Of a stretch of DNA of 64,000 bases, positions 1-11,148 are shown in pieces (within the stretch, counting starts at the first letter, position 1; every line of letters starts with the position of its first letter). The notes under the pieces were generated by a model. It saw only the letters and a program-made list of their open reading frames with translations, searched no databases and was not told where the DNA came from. The stretch lies in the NCBI RefSeq assembly GCF_048544455.1, contig NC_133532.1, forward strand, positions 15,192,948-15,256,947. Reading direction: 5' to 3'. Both the position numbers and the translations under genes were made by a program. Source of the DNA: Silene latifolia (Eukaryota > Streptophyta > Magnoliopsida > Caryophyllales > Caryophyllaceae).

Positions 1-468
1 CCACACGTGCATTAAATACAACATAAACTTACGATAACATACTTAAGCATGCAATACTATATACTATGCATCGCTACTCAAAGTTAAGCATATTACGTCA
101 TAAATCTGAAAGCCACATAGTAAACACGTAACATGCCAATACTTTTCATGCCAAAACCGTTTCAACTGATTTCACACATCAATTCCATCATGCCTTTCTA
201 CCACTTTCACAATGTCCTTAACAGATTTTCACACATTACACCTTCTACCACATGTTCCAAGCATTCAATTTCGACACACCACACGCATGAATCAAATAAA
301 TACACAACACAGTTCCCCTCGTGACCGGCTTGAGTTTGTGAGGGCCATAGTGCGACTTTGGGACGTCTCCCAAGTCCTTGCGGTAGCTCCAAACAACTCT
401 CCCCGGGTTCATTTTATTTAGACCCCCTAAATTCATTGGGTTCATTGGTTTTAGGTGCCGGAATCGTC
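1..468 (-). other. Leader of gypsy element 1 (internal region, runs off left edge)
   Basis: This stretch lies just inside the LTR and primer-binding site at 469-1819, read on the minus strand, so it should be the untranslated leader before gag. Only short open frames (under 70 codons) are present and none looks like gag. The rest of the element lies outside the window. Confidence 0.6.
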
Positions 469-481
469 GGCTCTGATACCA
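469..481 (-). promoter_or_regulatory. Primer-binding site (initiator tRNA-Met)
   Basis: On the minus strand the LTR ends ...GTGTTACA, then AAG, then TGGTATCAGAGCC. That is the plant LTR-retrotransposon primer site complementary to the 3' end of initiator tRNA-Met. Its position fixes the LTR at 485-1819 as the 5' LTR of a minus-strand element. Confidence 0.85.
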
Positions 482-484
482 CTT

Positions 485-1819
485 TGTAACACCCCCTCAT
501 ACCAAGGTACCTTACCAAGGACTACCCTAGCATGAGAGGCTGTTACCATATCGGTTTCCCGAGGTTAGTATATCAAAGTTACCAATTCCAAACAACCTTT
601 ATTAAAGTATAAAGAGTTAGTGATTACATGTTTCCAAAACCAAACCAAAGTATAACTGTGAAAGGTCTAACAACTACAAAGAATGCAAGCTAAGTCTCTT
701 GACGGCGGAAGCTAGACTCGAGTGATGACTCCCTATGACTGTCTCATAGCTAAACATCTGCATTACCTGTCACAATCTGCTCACCATCCCCGAATGGATC
801 ACCGCAGGTTTTACAAAACAACAACGGGGTCAGTACTGTTCAATCAAGATAAGACAAACAAATAATGTAACCGGCTGATCATCCTCCACAGTAACTGACT
901 ACACACCGAAGTGTGTAGCGCTGCCGGATTACCCATCGCAACAGGTAATCCACTCCGCCGGTGGGGGACCGCAGCCCATCCCCACCAAGTCCAGCTCATC
1001 AACGAGCGACAATCCCTGTCCCTTAATGTGCACATCCCCTCCCGTGACGGGTTCCACGGAGGGCGAACTAGGGTGTGAAGCCACTCCCGCAAGTGACTCC
1101 ACCACAATCACACAACACCACAACATCACAGCTATCACAACACCACAACCGTCACAACACAACCACATCACCACCGTCACCACAACACCCATACTCCGAT
1201 GATCATCAGATAACAATAGTTACAACACAAGCACAATCTTAAATCAATTAACAGTAACTGAGTAGGGAAACCCTACCTTTTCGCAACCCGCTTACGCTGC
1301 AATCAACCATACAAATGCATAACAAATACCACATCGTCACCTACAACAACAATCACATAATTCCAATCACTAACTGCAAAACCCCATTTCCCCCAATTCA
1401 TGATTAAAGGCAAACCTTAGAATTAACCATCAATGACATGGGAATGAGGACTTACCGACGGTGGAATGAACGATTGAATACAAAAGCTACGATGATTACA
1501 CACACAGTGGAAGATTTGGGAGTGATTAGGATATCGTAAAAGTGATTAGGGTTGTGAAAATGATGTTTAGAAACTGCTTTGGCAATTAAATAATCCCTAA
1601 ACACTCCCGCATCAAACCGCTGAATAAATACACGCCAGACCGGATACTCGGTCGAGTGTAGAATATACTCGGTCGAGTATCCTCTACTCGGTCGAGTATT
1701 CATCATACTCGGCCGAGTATTCCTCGGCAGAAGCTAAACAGAACACACACTTAGCACTACTCGACCGAGTAGGCTCTACTCGGTCGAGTACTTAGCTTAA
1801 TAAAATTCGTAGTATTACA
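485..1819 (-). repeat. 5' LTR of gypsy element 1
   Basis: On the minus strand the LTR begins TGTAATACTACG and ends GGGGGTGTTACA, a TG...CA structure of 1335 bp. It resembles the LTR at 7271-8652 over several blocks (for example around 780-840 and 1030-1090). Near the U3 start (about 1646-1790) there are six copies of a palindrome close to TACTCGGTCGAGTA. A TATTTAT sequence lies just downstream of them on the minus strand. Because the LINE to the right is cut open at 1820, this element probably inserted into that LINE, whose 5' part would lie left of the window. Confidence 0.8.
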
Positions 1820-1845
1820 TAACCTACAGACCAACTTGTTGCTGG

Positions 1846-3540
1846 TGGTGGTTGTCCTATGTGTATGGCTATAACAGACTTAGTGACATAGATTCTTTGT
1901 GGGAATCTTTAGAGGGTATGCATAATAATCTTTAGGGCCCTTGGATGGTTTGTGGTGACTTCAACAATGTCCTGGGCTATGATGAAAGGATTGGCTCAGT
2001 TGTTACTGAAACTGAAATTAAGAGATTCGTGGAGTGTCCTGAGACTTGTGAAATAGCTGACATCCCTGCTCATGGTGCCTTTTTTACTAGGAGTAACAAG
2101 CAAGAGGGGGATAGGAGAAGGTTTAGCAGGATAGATAGAGTCCTGGTGAATATGGATTGGCTTATGATGTTTCCTGATTGCATTACTACTTTTCAGCATG
2201 ATGGGTTATTTGACCATAATCCATGTGTCATTGACTTATGGAGGACTGATGAAGGTAGGAGGAGATGGTTTAAATATTTCAATATGTGGGGTAGTGATGA
2301 CAACTTCCTTACCATTATTGGAAAAGTTTGGCATCATAATATCAAGGGGGTCAGGATGTATCAGATAGCTAGGAAGATGAAAATGTTAAAAGCTGAGTTG
2401 AGACAATTGAATCATGAGGCTTTTTCTAATGTGGAGACAAATGCTAGAATTGCTAAAGTTAATTTGGAACAGATCCAGTTAAAGCTTCAGAATGATTATG
2501 GTAATGAGACTCTGAGAGTGATGGAGAAGCAAGCTGCTCAGGTGTATAAGGACATGGATAAGGCAAGGAATGAGTTTCTAGTTCAGAAATCAAAGACTAC
2601 TTGGTTAGAGGAGGGAGATGACAATACTCACTACTTTCACAGTGCTATTAAGAGTAGAAGAATGATGAATAAGGTCATGGCCATTAAAGATGTTCATGGA
2701 GTACTTCATGTGGACAGATCAGGAATTGAGGGGGCTTTTCTGGAATATTATAAGGGGCTGCTGGGTACCAGCACACCAGTTACTAAGGTGCATTACTCAA
2801 CAGTAAGGAGAGGGAAGGTTCTGACTGATGCTCATAGGCAGTTGTTGCTGCAACCTATTAGTGATGAAGAGATTAGAGCTGCTTTATTTTCCATTCCAGC
2901 TGCTAAATCTCCTGGACCGGATGGATATACGAGTCAGTTCTTTAGAGATGCTTATGGAGTGATTGGATCTGATGTTTGACAAGCTGTTAAAGAGGTGTTT
3001 GAGAATGGAAAGCTTCTGAAGCAGGTTAATGCTACTATCCTAACCCTGATCCCAAAGAAGACTAGGCCTGAGAGTGTAGTGGATTTTAGGCCCATAGCTT
3101 GTTATAATGTACTGTATAAGTGCATTACTAAGCTTATTTGCTCTAGGGTTGCTGCTGTTCTGCCTTATATCATTAGCCCTAATTAGAGTGCTTTTATTAA
3201 GGGGAGGGATATAGTTGACAATATTCTAATTTGCCAGGATTTGGTAAGGTTATACAATAGGAAAGCTTGCTCTCCTAGAAGTATCATGAAAATTGACTTA
3301 AGGAAGGCTTATGACTCAATTGAATGGCCATTTATTGAGCATATGTTGAGGGCTTTGGGATTTCCTGAGAAATTGATAAAGCTTATGATGGTGTGTATTT
3401 CTACTCCTACTTATACCTTTAATGGTAGTTGTTTTGGCTACTTTGAAGGGAAAAAGGGGATAAGGCAGGGGGATCCTATGTCCCCCTTGATCTTTACCAT
3501 TTGTATGGAGTACTACACTAGGATTTTGGATGTTGTGGTG
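1846..3540 (+). pseudogene. LINE A ORF2: endonuclease C-terminal part and RT N-terminal half
   Basis: The frame opens with VYGYN and reaches the GDFN motif of APE-type L1 endonucleases (MVCGDFNNVL at about 1945), then SRIDRVL and an HNPC-type end. The RT follows: LIPK, FRPIACYNVLYK, the DLRKAYDS motif with the first catalytic Asp, and the RQGDPMSPLIF motif. In-frame stops lie at 1933-1935 (TAG), 2977-2979 (TGA, where a Trp-like codon is expected) and 3184-3186 (TAG, where Gln is expected). The last two fit C-to-T or G-to-A changes. The frame is broken at 3541 by a MITE and resumes at 4083. Confidence 0.88.
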
Positions 3541-4074
3541 TAGGGGTGTAAACGAGCCGATCTGAGCTCGAGCTCGGGTGGGCTCGGGCTCGGCTCGAAT
3601 TTTTTAGCTCGAGCTCGGACTCGGCTCGAAGCTCGTCGAGCTTAAAAAATTGAAGCTCGAGCTCGGCTCGGAAAAAGCTCGAGATCGGCTCGAGTTCGAA
3701 TCGAGCTCGTTTTTTCTTTATATTATTTTCACTTTCTAACTTTTTTTTAATCTAACTAAATATAAATATTTTTAAATAATAAATAAGATTATAAAATTCT
3801 AAAAATTATTATAATATAATATAATTATACATGACTAAATAACATATAATTTATAATAAAATTAATATTACAAATATAAATATTGTACAAAAAAAACTAT
3901 AAACGAGCCTAAACGAGCTTCCGAGCCGAGCCTTGCTGAGTTCGGGCTCGGCTCGTATTTAGCCAAGCTCGGCTCGAGTTCGAGTTCGAGCTCGTTTTGA
4001 CCGAGCTCGAGCCGAGCTTTGACCGAGCCGATTCCGAGGGCTTGTCGAGCCGGCTCGGATCATTTACAGCCCTA
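3541..4074. mobile_element. hAT-type MITE with 8-bp target duplication
   Basis: The ends are TAGGGGTGTAAACGAGCCGA and the reverse complement of TTTACAGCCCTA, forming imperfect terminal inverted repeats. It is flanked by a perfect 8-bp duplication TTGTGGTG (3533-3540 and 4075-4082), which is diagnostic of hAT transposition. The 534-bp body has no coding capacity. It has GAGCTCGGCTCGA-like repeats near both ends and a very AT-rich centre. Open frames read across it are artefacts of the repeats. It cuts the RT frame of LINE A between the RQGDP and FADD motifs. Confidence 0.92.
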
Positions 4075-4082
4075 TTGTGGTG

Positions 4083-4719
4083 CAAAGGAGAGACTTTAGA
4101 TACCACCCAATGTGTAGGATGCTGAAGTTGTGTCATATGTGCTTTGCAGATGACCTGCTTTTATTTTGCAGGGGAGACTTGAGTTCTGTCAAAACAATAC
4201 TCAGGGCATTCCTTACCTTTTCTGCAGCGTCTGGGCTAGATATTAATAAGGAGAAATCTGAACTTTATTGTAATGGGATCCAGGATGGGGAACTCCAGGA
4301 AATTCTGAGATTATCTGGTTTTCAACTTGGTAAGTTTCCATTCAGGTATCTAGGAATCCATATCTCTTACAAGAGGATAGCTATTGGAGACTGTTCCAAA
4401 TTGGTTGATAAGATGGTGAGTAAAATTAAAGGTTGGGGCACCAGGAAGTTGAGCTATGAAGATAGAATGGTACTTGTTAAGGCTGTCCTATCTCAGTTAC
4501 ATTTTTACTGGGCTAGGATATTCATCATCCCTAAGACTATCATTCTGAAAATCAAGAGCATTTGCAGGAACTATTTATGGGAGGGGACTGATTCCTACTC
4601 TAAGAGTCCTTCTGTTGCTTGGGAGGCTGTCTGTAATGCAAAGGATAAGGGAGGATTGGGACTTATTCACAGTGAAGATTGGAATGTGGCCATGATAGGT
4701 AAGTACACTTGGTGGTTAG
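4083..4719 (+). pseudogene. LINE A ORF2: RT C-terminal half
   Basis: This continues the frame interrupted at 3540. It holds the RT active-site motif as FADD (CFADDLLLFC), then LGIHIS, the KIKGWGTRKLS segment and the NYLWEG / WEAVC / GGLGL segments typical of plant L1 elements. The frame runs into the solo LTR at 4720 after YTWWL and resumes at 6003 with ACKEDHLWIKWI. Confidence 0.88.
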
Positions 4720-5997
4720 TGTTAGATTCCTTAATCTCAAAAGTTTACATATTGAATATGTGATTAAATTAATTTAGTCATAAAATTAATTCAAGATCTT
4801 ATGCATGCAAAACAAAATACAAGAGTGAAGAAAATCGGTTCCTTACATATGTATTTTCGGCTATTAGGGCACTAGTAAGGTCTCATACCTCACTTAGTTC
4901 TTGAGCTTTCCTAATGGATGAACAAGATTCAAATTTAGAATCTCTCCTCAAGGATTTGTACCAAGAAATCCTTCTTAATACAAATATTAATTTGATTACT
5001 AGAATTAATATTTGTCCCCTTAAAATACTAATATTATGTGTATACTACTTCTAGTATTAAGAAAATAATATTAGAGATTTTATGTGAGTTTTTATGATTT
5101 TGTTCAACAACAAAAACTTAGAGAGATAAGTCAATATTCAAGTGAATGAATAATATTAGAATGAATTAGTATAAGATGAAAACACACTACTTGAGTGTGT
5201 ATAGAGGAGGCCACCGGTTTTTGGCCATGGGTAGAGTACCCAATGCTTTAGCATTTTTCTCTTCTCAAGAGTGTAGATAGGGAAGCCTAAGATTAGTAGG
5301 TAATCATGATGTCTTCCGCTAAACAAAAGAATTAAGCACAACCAACCTCCTCTCCTTCATTTACATGGCACCCTTAACATTATAAGGGTCCATTTTAAGT
5401 TTGTCAATTTGCTAATATGTATTTTGTGACATATTGGACATGTTACTAGACATGTTGTTTAAATAATGCATTTTTAACAAATTAAAAATCATTATATAAA
5501 CAAAAATAAGTCACATACAAAAATTAATTAGTAATTCACAATTACTATTACTTAAAATGGGTCATATAATTATAAATCACAACTACTTGTATTTATAATA
5601 ATCAATTCATTCTTATTTCAATTGTTTCATAAACAATAAATAAATCTTAAGTAATAAAACAATTTAATTACTTAGAACGAATCTTATTTAATCAAATTAC
5701 AATAAGATACGTATAATTACTCACAAAATCATTTGTTCAATTTTAAGGAATTAATTAGCTTGTATCGTCATACAATTAATTAATTAATTAGTCAATAAAG
5801 AATGTTTCCTTAGAGGTATGACCTTAAGGGATCAACTGATCACCACCGTCGCACGACAGTAATGTCAAACTCTAGTCACCCAATTATTACCGATTAATGT
5901 GGATCAGTTGACAATAAAATGTTACATTCCCTTATGTATTCTTAATATGAGATTTAAACATGTGATCGCATTATTGTCGAGAACACATACTCCAACA
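4720..5997 (-). mobile_element. Solo LTR, copia type
   Basis: This 1278-bp segment starts TGTTAGATTCC and ends CTCCAACA, flanked by a perfect 5-bp duplication GTTAG (4715-4719 and 5998-6002). Read on the minus strand it starts TGTTGGAG, the usual start of Ty1/copia LTRs. It resembles SIRE/Maximus-type LTRs as I remember them, which is not verified. No internal region remains, so it arose by recombination between LTRs. The LINE reading frame is restored when it and one GTTAG are removed. Confidence 0.9.
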
Positions 5998-6002
5998 GTT
6001 AG

Positions 6003-6736
6003 CTTGCAAGGAGGACCACCTTTGGATCAAGTGGATTAACAATGTCTATATGAAGTAGCAGGACTGGTTTGAGTATCAACCTACTGTCAACACTAGTTGG
6101 ACTTGGCGCCAAATTTATAAAGTGAAAGAACGGATGAAGGCAGGATATGTGAATGGCATATGGGGATCTAATAATGGGGTGTACACACCTGCAGCTGGGT
6201 ACAAGTGGCTAAGGGGAGATATACCTAAAGTAGATTGGTATCCTGTGGTTTGGAGCAGAATGAATGTACCTAAACACTCATTCATTGCTTGGTTATTTGC
6301 TTTGAGGAGACTATCAACTAAGGATAGACTTGGGCATCATGGTATTACAGTAGATGGGACTTGTGATCTATGTGGTATGGCTTCTGAATCACATGAGCAT
6401 CTCTTTTTTTATTGTGATTATAGCAGCAGATGTCTCTCTTTGGTTAGTACTTGGTTGGGCTGTCGCATTCCTGCTCAGAATGTGATTAGATGGTGTCTTC
6501 TGCTGAAAGTGAAATCTATGATAAAGAAGCAGGTAATTCATTCAGCTGTGGTTGCTCTGATTTACCTGATATGCATGGAACGAAATCGTTGCAGAGTTGA
6601 ACAGGTTGTAAATCATCCGACAAAGGTGCTCCAACAGGTGAAGTTTCATATCAGTGCTAGACTTAAGACCAGACATGGTCTTGTTATGACTAATGCTGTT
6701 CAAGATTGGTGTAGAATGCTTGGGGTTATGGTTTAA
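6003..6736 (+). pseudogene. LINE A ORF2: C-terminal zinc-finger domain
   Basis: This is the end of the L1 polyprotein. After WIKWINNVYM there is an in-frame TAG (6056-6058), then an open frame from 6122 to the natural stop. It contains the zf-RVT domain: PKHSFIAWLFALRRLSTKDRL, then CDLCGMASESHEHLFFYC (a C-x2-C...H...C zinc-binding pattern). The downstream 3' UTR leads to an A-rich tail at 6876-6897. Confidence 0.85.
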
Positions 6737-6897
6737 CAGTGAGATAGTGAGTTTGGATGTATTTGAGGTAGTGAGTTTGTTTTGATGTATCCTGATTGTA
6801 TCAGGTAGGTGGAAAATGTACGATGTATGGTGATGTACTTCATGGTTTTATCAATACAAATTTTAACATTTCACCAAAAAAAAATAAAAAAAATAAA

Positions 6898-7270
6898 TAT
6901 GTGCAAATGATATGAAATCTATACTTTATGATAACATTTATTTTACCACGAATCTCTAGTTATGTAATTTTCATAATTTTTGTATGATACTTGTCAAATA
7001 AATGTAAAAGTTCTTATATAAAAATTATAAACATAACTTAAATATAATATAGGAAATATATTATAATAATAATTAAAAAAAATTCCATTTTATTTTTTAT
7101 ATCATACTGGGGAGATAATGATATAAACTCTTAAGAACTCTCTAAGACAATACTTAAGAGACTCAAAAGATTTTGGGATACCTAAGTTCCAAAGATGCCT
7201 CTTATTTATAATCATACGATCACCCATCTTATGCTAACCTTTCGATGTGGACAATATATTCTATTATTTA
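6898..7270. other. AT-rich spacer
   Basis: Very AT-rich DNA between the LINE tail and the next LTR. I see no open frame, repeat end or motif in it. Confidence 0.5.
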
Positions 7271-8652
7271 TGTAACACCCCCATACACCAAGTGCCTTAC
7301 CAGGACCACCAAATGCATGAGAATGCTACCATCCCGGTTACCCGAGACAATGAATATCAAATAGATCATAAAAGAACGTACTTTAATAGATAAGTTTAAG
7401 TGATTACATAACAAAATCAACTGTAAGGTAAAGTACAACTGGTCTAAAACCAAACTACAAATAAAGTAACAAAAGTATTATGATAACACAGCGGAATACT
7501 ACTATCAGACTCGTGGCGACTCCATCCCCAGCTAATCTCGCGCGCATCCATAGTATACCTGCTAGACAACTGCTCACCACCCCCGAATGGATCACCACAG
7601 TTTTTAAAACATTTAAACGGGGTCAGTTACTGATTACACAAAAACAATACAAAGAATACAATACACAAATCACCCAATCTCTATCACAATCCACACACCT
7701 GACTACACACTAAAGTGTTAGTGTGTAGTCCTGCCAGAATATCCATCGCAACAGATATTCCTCGCCACCAGTGGGGGACCGCAGCCGTTCCCACCTAAGC
7801 TCCATTCATCTCATCCGAGCGATAACCCATGTTCCTTAATGTGCACATCCCCTCCTGTGGCGGGTTCCACAGAGGGCGAATCAAGGGCGTGAAGCCACTC
7901 CCGCAAGTGACTCCACTCAGCCGAGAACGCACCTCGAGAACCACACACAATTACACAACCAACCACATTATACAACAACAAACACCAATTCCAATACGAT
8001 ATGAAACAACAACATTAACGACCATCAACAACAACTATGTAACCAATAACCGAGTAGGGAAATCCTACCTGGAAAAGCAATCACCAAGATCGTCACAATC
8101 AGCTAATCAAAATCGTTATTCAACGAAAACGCCTCCTATCAAATATACAATCATACAATTACCATCTAACAATCACATTACTCTTAAAACCCCCAATTTA
8201 CCCAATTAGGGTTTCAACCAAACTCAAAGAAACGACATAAAAACTGTACAAGAATCTTACCCACAATACGACGGTCTCAACGACGTAAAGAACTGAACGA
8301 TCCGACGACTCTAGCCCTTAGGATTTGATAGCAATGTGAGAAGGGAAAGCTACGTAACTTGTTTTCTCTTCTGAAAAGTTTAGAATGAAGTAAATGAAAA
8401 AGAAATGACGAAATATGTTTTTATAACCTTCTCGCGTTGCTATCAAAACTCTGCAAATAACTCGTAAAAACACACTTACTCGATCGAGTAAGTAACTTAC
8501 TCGATCGAGTGACCCTTACTCGATCGAGTCCCCAACTTACTCGATTGAGTACCCTTCAGCACAACACTGTTTCGTAAACCAAACATACTTACTCGACAGA
8601 GTAAGCCCCACTCGATAGAGTAGCCAAAGACATAGAAAACCGTAGTATTACA
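7271..8652 (-). repeat. 3' LTR of gypsy element 2
   Basis: On the minus strand it starts TGTAATACTACG and ends GGGGGTGTTACA, 1382 bp, the same family as 485-1819. Upstream on that strand (8653-8665) is a polypurine tract AAGGAGGGAAGA, so this is the 3' LTR and the element body lies to the right. Six copies of an ACTCGATCGAGT-like palindrome lie at about 8478-8625. They are roughly 50 bp upstream, on the minus strand, of a TATAAAAA sequence near 8425. Confidence 0.82.
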
Positions 8653-8890
8653 ATCTTCCCTCCTTAAAAACGAACTTCGTCCCGGAAGTTCAAACCCAAC
8701 CTATAAAACATGAACTCTTAACACCAACTCCACCCACTATGCCTACCTCCACAACATGGTCTCACGATATCGTATCCACCACATTATAGTCTCTCGACAC
8801 TAACTCCATACACTTCCAAATACCATCCACAAACGCCGCTAGCTTCGTCTCACTAACAAAAATGAATTCATTTCCGAATTTCCTCCACAC
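8653..8890 (-). pseudogene. Truncated 3' end of gypsy element 2
   Basis: On the minus strand, just before the polypurine tract, the sequence reads NFRDEVRF and stop, the usual C-terminal ending of Tekay/Del-type chromovirus polyproteins in which the tract overlaps the last codons. Only about 240 bp remain before the sequence changes to Athila-like DNA on the other strand. No integrase or chromodomain is visible. Confidence 0.55.
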
Positions 8891-9195
8891 ATTGATTTCC
8901 ATTGGAAATATGTAAATGAATAAGTGTGGGGAGGAAATTCCATCTTTTAAAAACACAAAAACAAGTTCTTTACTTTTCCAAAAATTTCAAACAACAAAAA
9001 TATGTTCTTATTTTTCAAATATAAAAAAAATATCAAAAACATGTTTTTATTTTTCAATATTTTTGAAAAATACAAAAATATGTTATTTCTTTTCCCATTC
9101 TCTCCCTATGCTTTGTTCTATTGAGGACAATGCAACTTCTAAGTGTGGGGAGGGAAATATCTACTTCGTATATATTTGTATATAATGTGCATTTT

Positions 9196-9258
<63 letters not shown>

Positions 9259-11148
9259 TTGTAAATTTAAGAAAATTCAAGAAAATGCCTAAAAAACATT
9301 GAAAAAATTCAAAAATTTCAAAAAATATTGCATTGTATATATATGTTTTCTAACAAGTGGCAGAGGCACATACGGACCATTTGAGGCAAAAAGGAGCTAG
9401 AAGACGCTTGGTAAACTCGTTCTAATCTCTTACTCCTTTACCGTTCTTTCTTTATATATCTTGCATATTTGAAGGAGAATGAGAATTTTTGTGCCTTGGA
9501 TGTTCCTTCTGGGAACTTTTGGATTGTTGTGTTGGTTGATGTGCTGCTAGGTTTAGTCAACTCGTTGCATGTTTACCTTATGTTCATTTTCATTTCTCGC
9601 ATGCATTTGTTTTATATATATAAATGTGTTGTGTTTCCTTCTTGTTGCATTGAGTTTGTATATAAATTTTTGAACAAAATTTGATCTAGGAAGGGAGCAT
9701 GATACCCTCTATGATGAAATTGTCTAGGCCGTGTCTTTCCCCTCTTAGTGGCTTGCACCTTTTTGATCTCCTTGTTAGGGTATTTGCTTGCAAATACCCG
9801 GGAAATGAGGCTAGACCGGAGGGTATTGACCACCTTGTGAGACCATAGACCGTAGTCTAGACCTAGATTTCGGCATAATTACTTACATGTGAGATTTAGA
9901 GCCTCCTTGGGACCGGTACATCCATGTCCGGTCTCCCTTAGGTGTGAGTAGGCTCCTTGCGTGGCTTGTCACATCACGATGCATAAGCATGGCGTCCTCT
10001 CCTTTTTGACCATGAGGTGTTCATTTATGTGCATAATTTGAAACAATTGGTTGCATTTCATTTTTGAGCCTCACATTGCCAAATAAGCCTAACTTTTTGA
10101 CCCTTTAGACTACGTCCGTTTTTGCTAACCCCTTTTGAGCTTGAACCTCTCATTTGGAACCTACAAACTAACTACATACCATAAACAACCCTCCCTTATC
10201 AAGAAAGTTGCTTACATTTTGTTGGTTGTATAAAGAAGGGTGTTTGGAGTCTTAGTTGACAAGTGAATCGAGATAATGGTTTTATTTGGTTTGTTTACAT
10301 AAAGAGGTTTTGATGAAGAAAAGAAAAGAAAATAGAAAAGAAGAAAAATGTAAGGAAAAAGAAAAAAAAAATCACTTATACTTTGTTTGATGAGAAAAAG
10401 CCAAGCAACACTCCTTTCATCAATAGGAGTAGAAAAAGGCGTTGCAAGAATAAAGGGGCACTTGATGTTTTTCCTAAGTGAGTCGGGTTTACACAATTTT
10501 TGCTTGATTTTGGCAATCCAATTTCTTGTTAGGATGTAAACGTTACTCATTGGTTGCAATAAGGTGATAATTTTCGTGTTTTTCCAAAGTGAGTCGGGTT
10601 TGCACAATGTTTGCATAAATTTGGAAAACCAATTTTTGTTAGGGTGTAGACGTTACTCATTTGTTGTAATAAAGTGAAAGAAATAGAATTTTGGCAACTT
10701 CTTGATGTGTACCTCCACATTTTTCCGAAATGGTGCTTGCACCAACCCCGTTTCGACCCATCTCACCTAGCCCCGTTACAACCCTTATTTCTATTTATGC
10801 ACATCTTACTTTTTGCATCTCATATATGGTCATGTAGGAGGAGATTCCACGTTAGATTGCGGGCATGTCTCACGAGTCGAGTAGTTGAGTGATCTTGGTT
10901 ACTTTTTGGCACATAAATCACCCGTCCTTCAAAAATGAGCGACTAGTGAAAACCGTGAGGAAATCGATGGTCTAGGTAAGGGAATGCATACCTCATTCCA
11001 CTTCATTGTGAGTTGAAGGGACGGAGGAGGCCCGTTAATTGCCTACCATCGGATATTATTAGTCTAGGTTAGCACTAGTTAAATAAGGGTCCTATCTTTT
11101 GCTCGCTAACTTACTCGGGGACGCATAAGAGCTAAGTGTGGGGATGTT
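8891..11148 (+). other. 3' non-coding region of an Athila-like gypsy element
   Basis: AAGTGTGGGGAGG-type purine blocks occur at about 8914, 9138 and 11134, the last directly before the LTR at 11149 as its polypurine tract. The 2.2 kb between them has no long open frame. Athila-group elements usually have a long non-coding stretch between env-like sequences and the 3' LTR, which fits. The 5' LTR, gag and pol are absent, so this is a truncated copy. The left edge is approximate. Confidence 0.6.
9199..9257. repeat. (AT)n microsatellite
   Basis: About 29 uninterrupted AT units inside the Athila-like non-coding region. Confidence 0.97.

Larger units (their letters stand above)
1825..6897 (+). mobile_element. 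L1-type LINE A, 5' part missing, broken by two insertions
   Basis: The remnant spans endonuclease C-terminal part, reverse transcriptase and a zinc-finger (zf-RVT) domain, and ends in an A-rich tail at about 6876-6897. Removing the MITE (3541-4074) and the solo LTR (4720-5997), each with one copy of its target duplication, leaves about 3.2 kb of continuous LINE. The left end abuts the LTR at 1819, so it is cut by that insertion and no LINE target duplication can be read. Several in-frame stops show it is dead. Confidence 0.85.

Noticed and set aside
844..1216. Open frames on the minus strand
   Set aside because: They lie in an LTR and show only low-complexity Val/Trp-rich translations.
1645..1790. 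Regularly spaced short palindromes that look like a CRISPR array
   Set aside because: Spacers are irregular, the repeats are only 10-14 bp, and the cluster lies in a plant LTR.
2995..3186. A separate small gene
   Set aside because: It is the continuation of the LINE A reverse transcriptase between two in-frame stops.
3909..4136. Ser-rich open frame on the minus strand
   Set aside because: It reads through the GAGCTCGG repeats of the hAT-type MITE and has no domain.
10212..10616. 134-codon minus-strand frame
   Set aside because: It is in the Athila-like non-coding region and has no recognisable domain; chance frame in AT-rich DNA.
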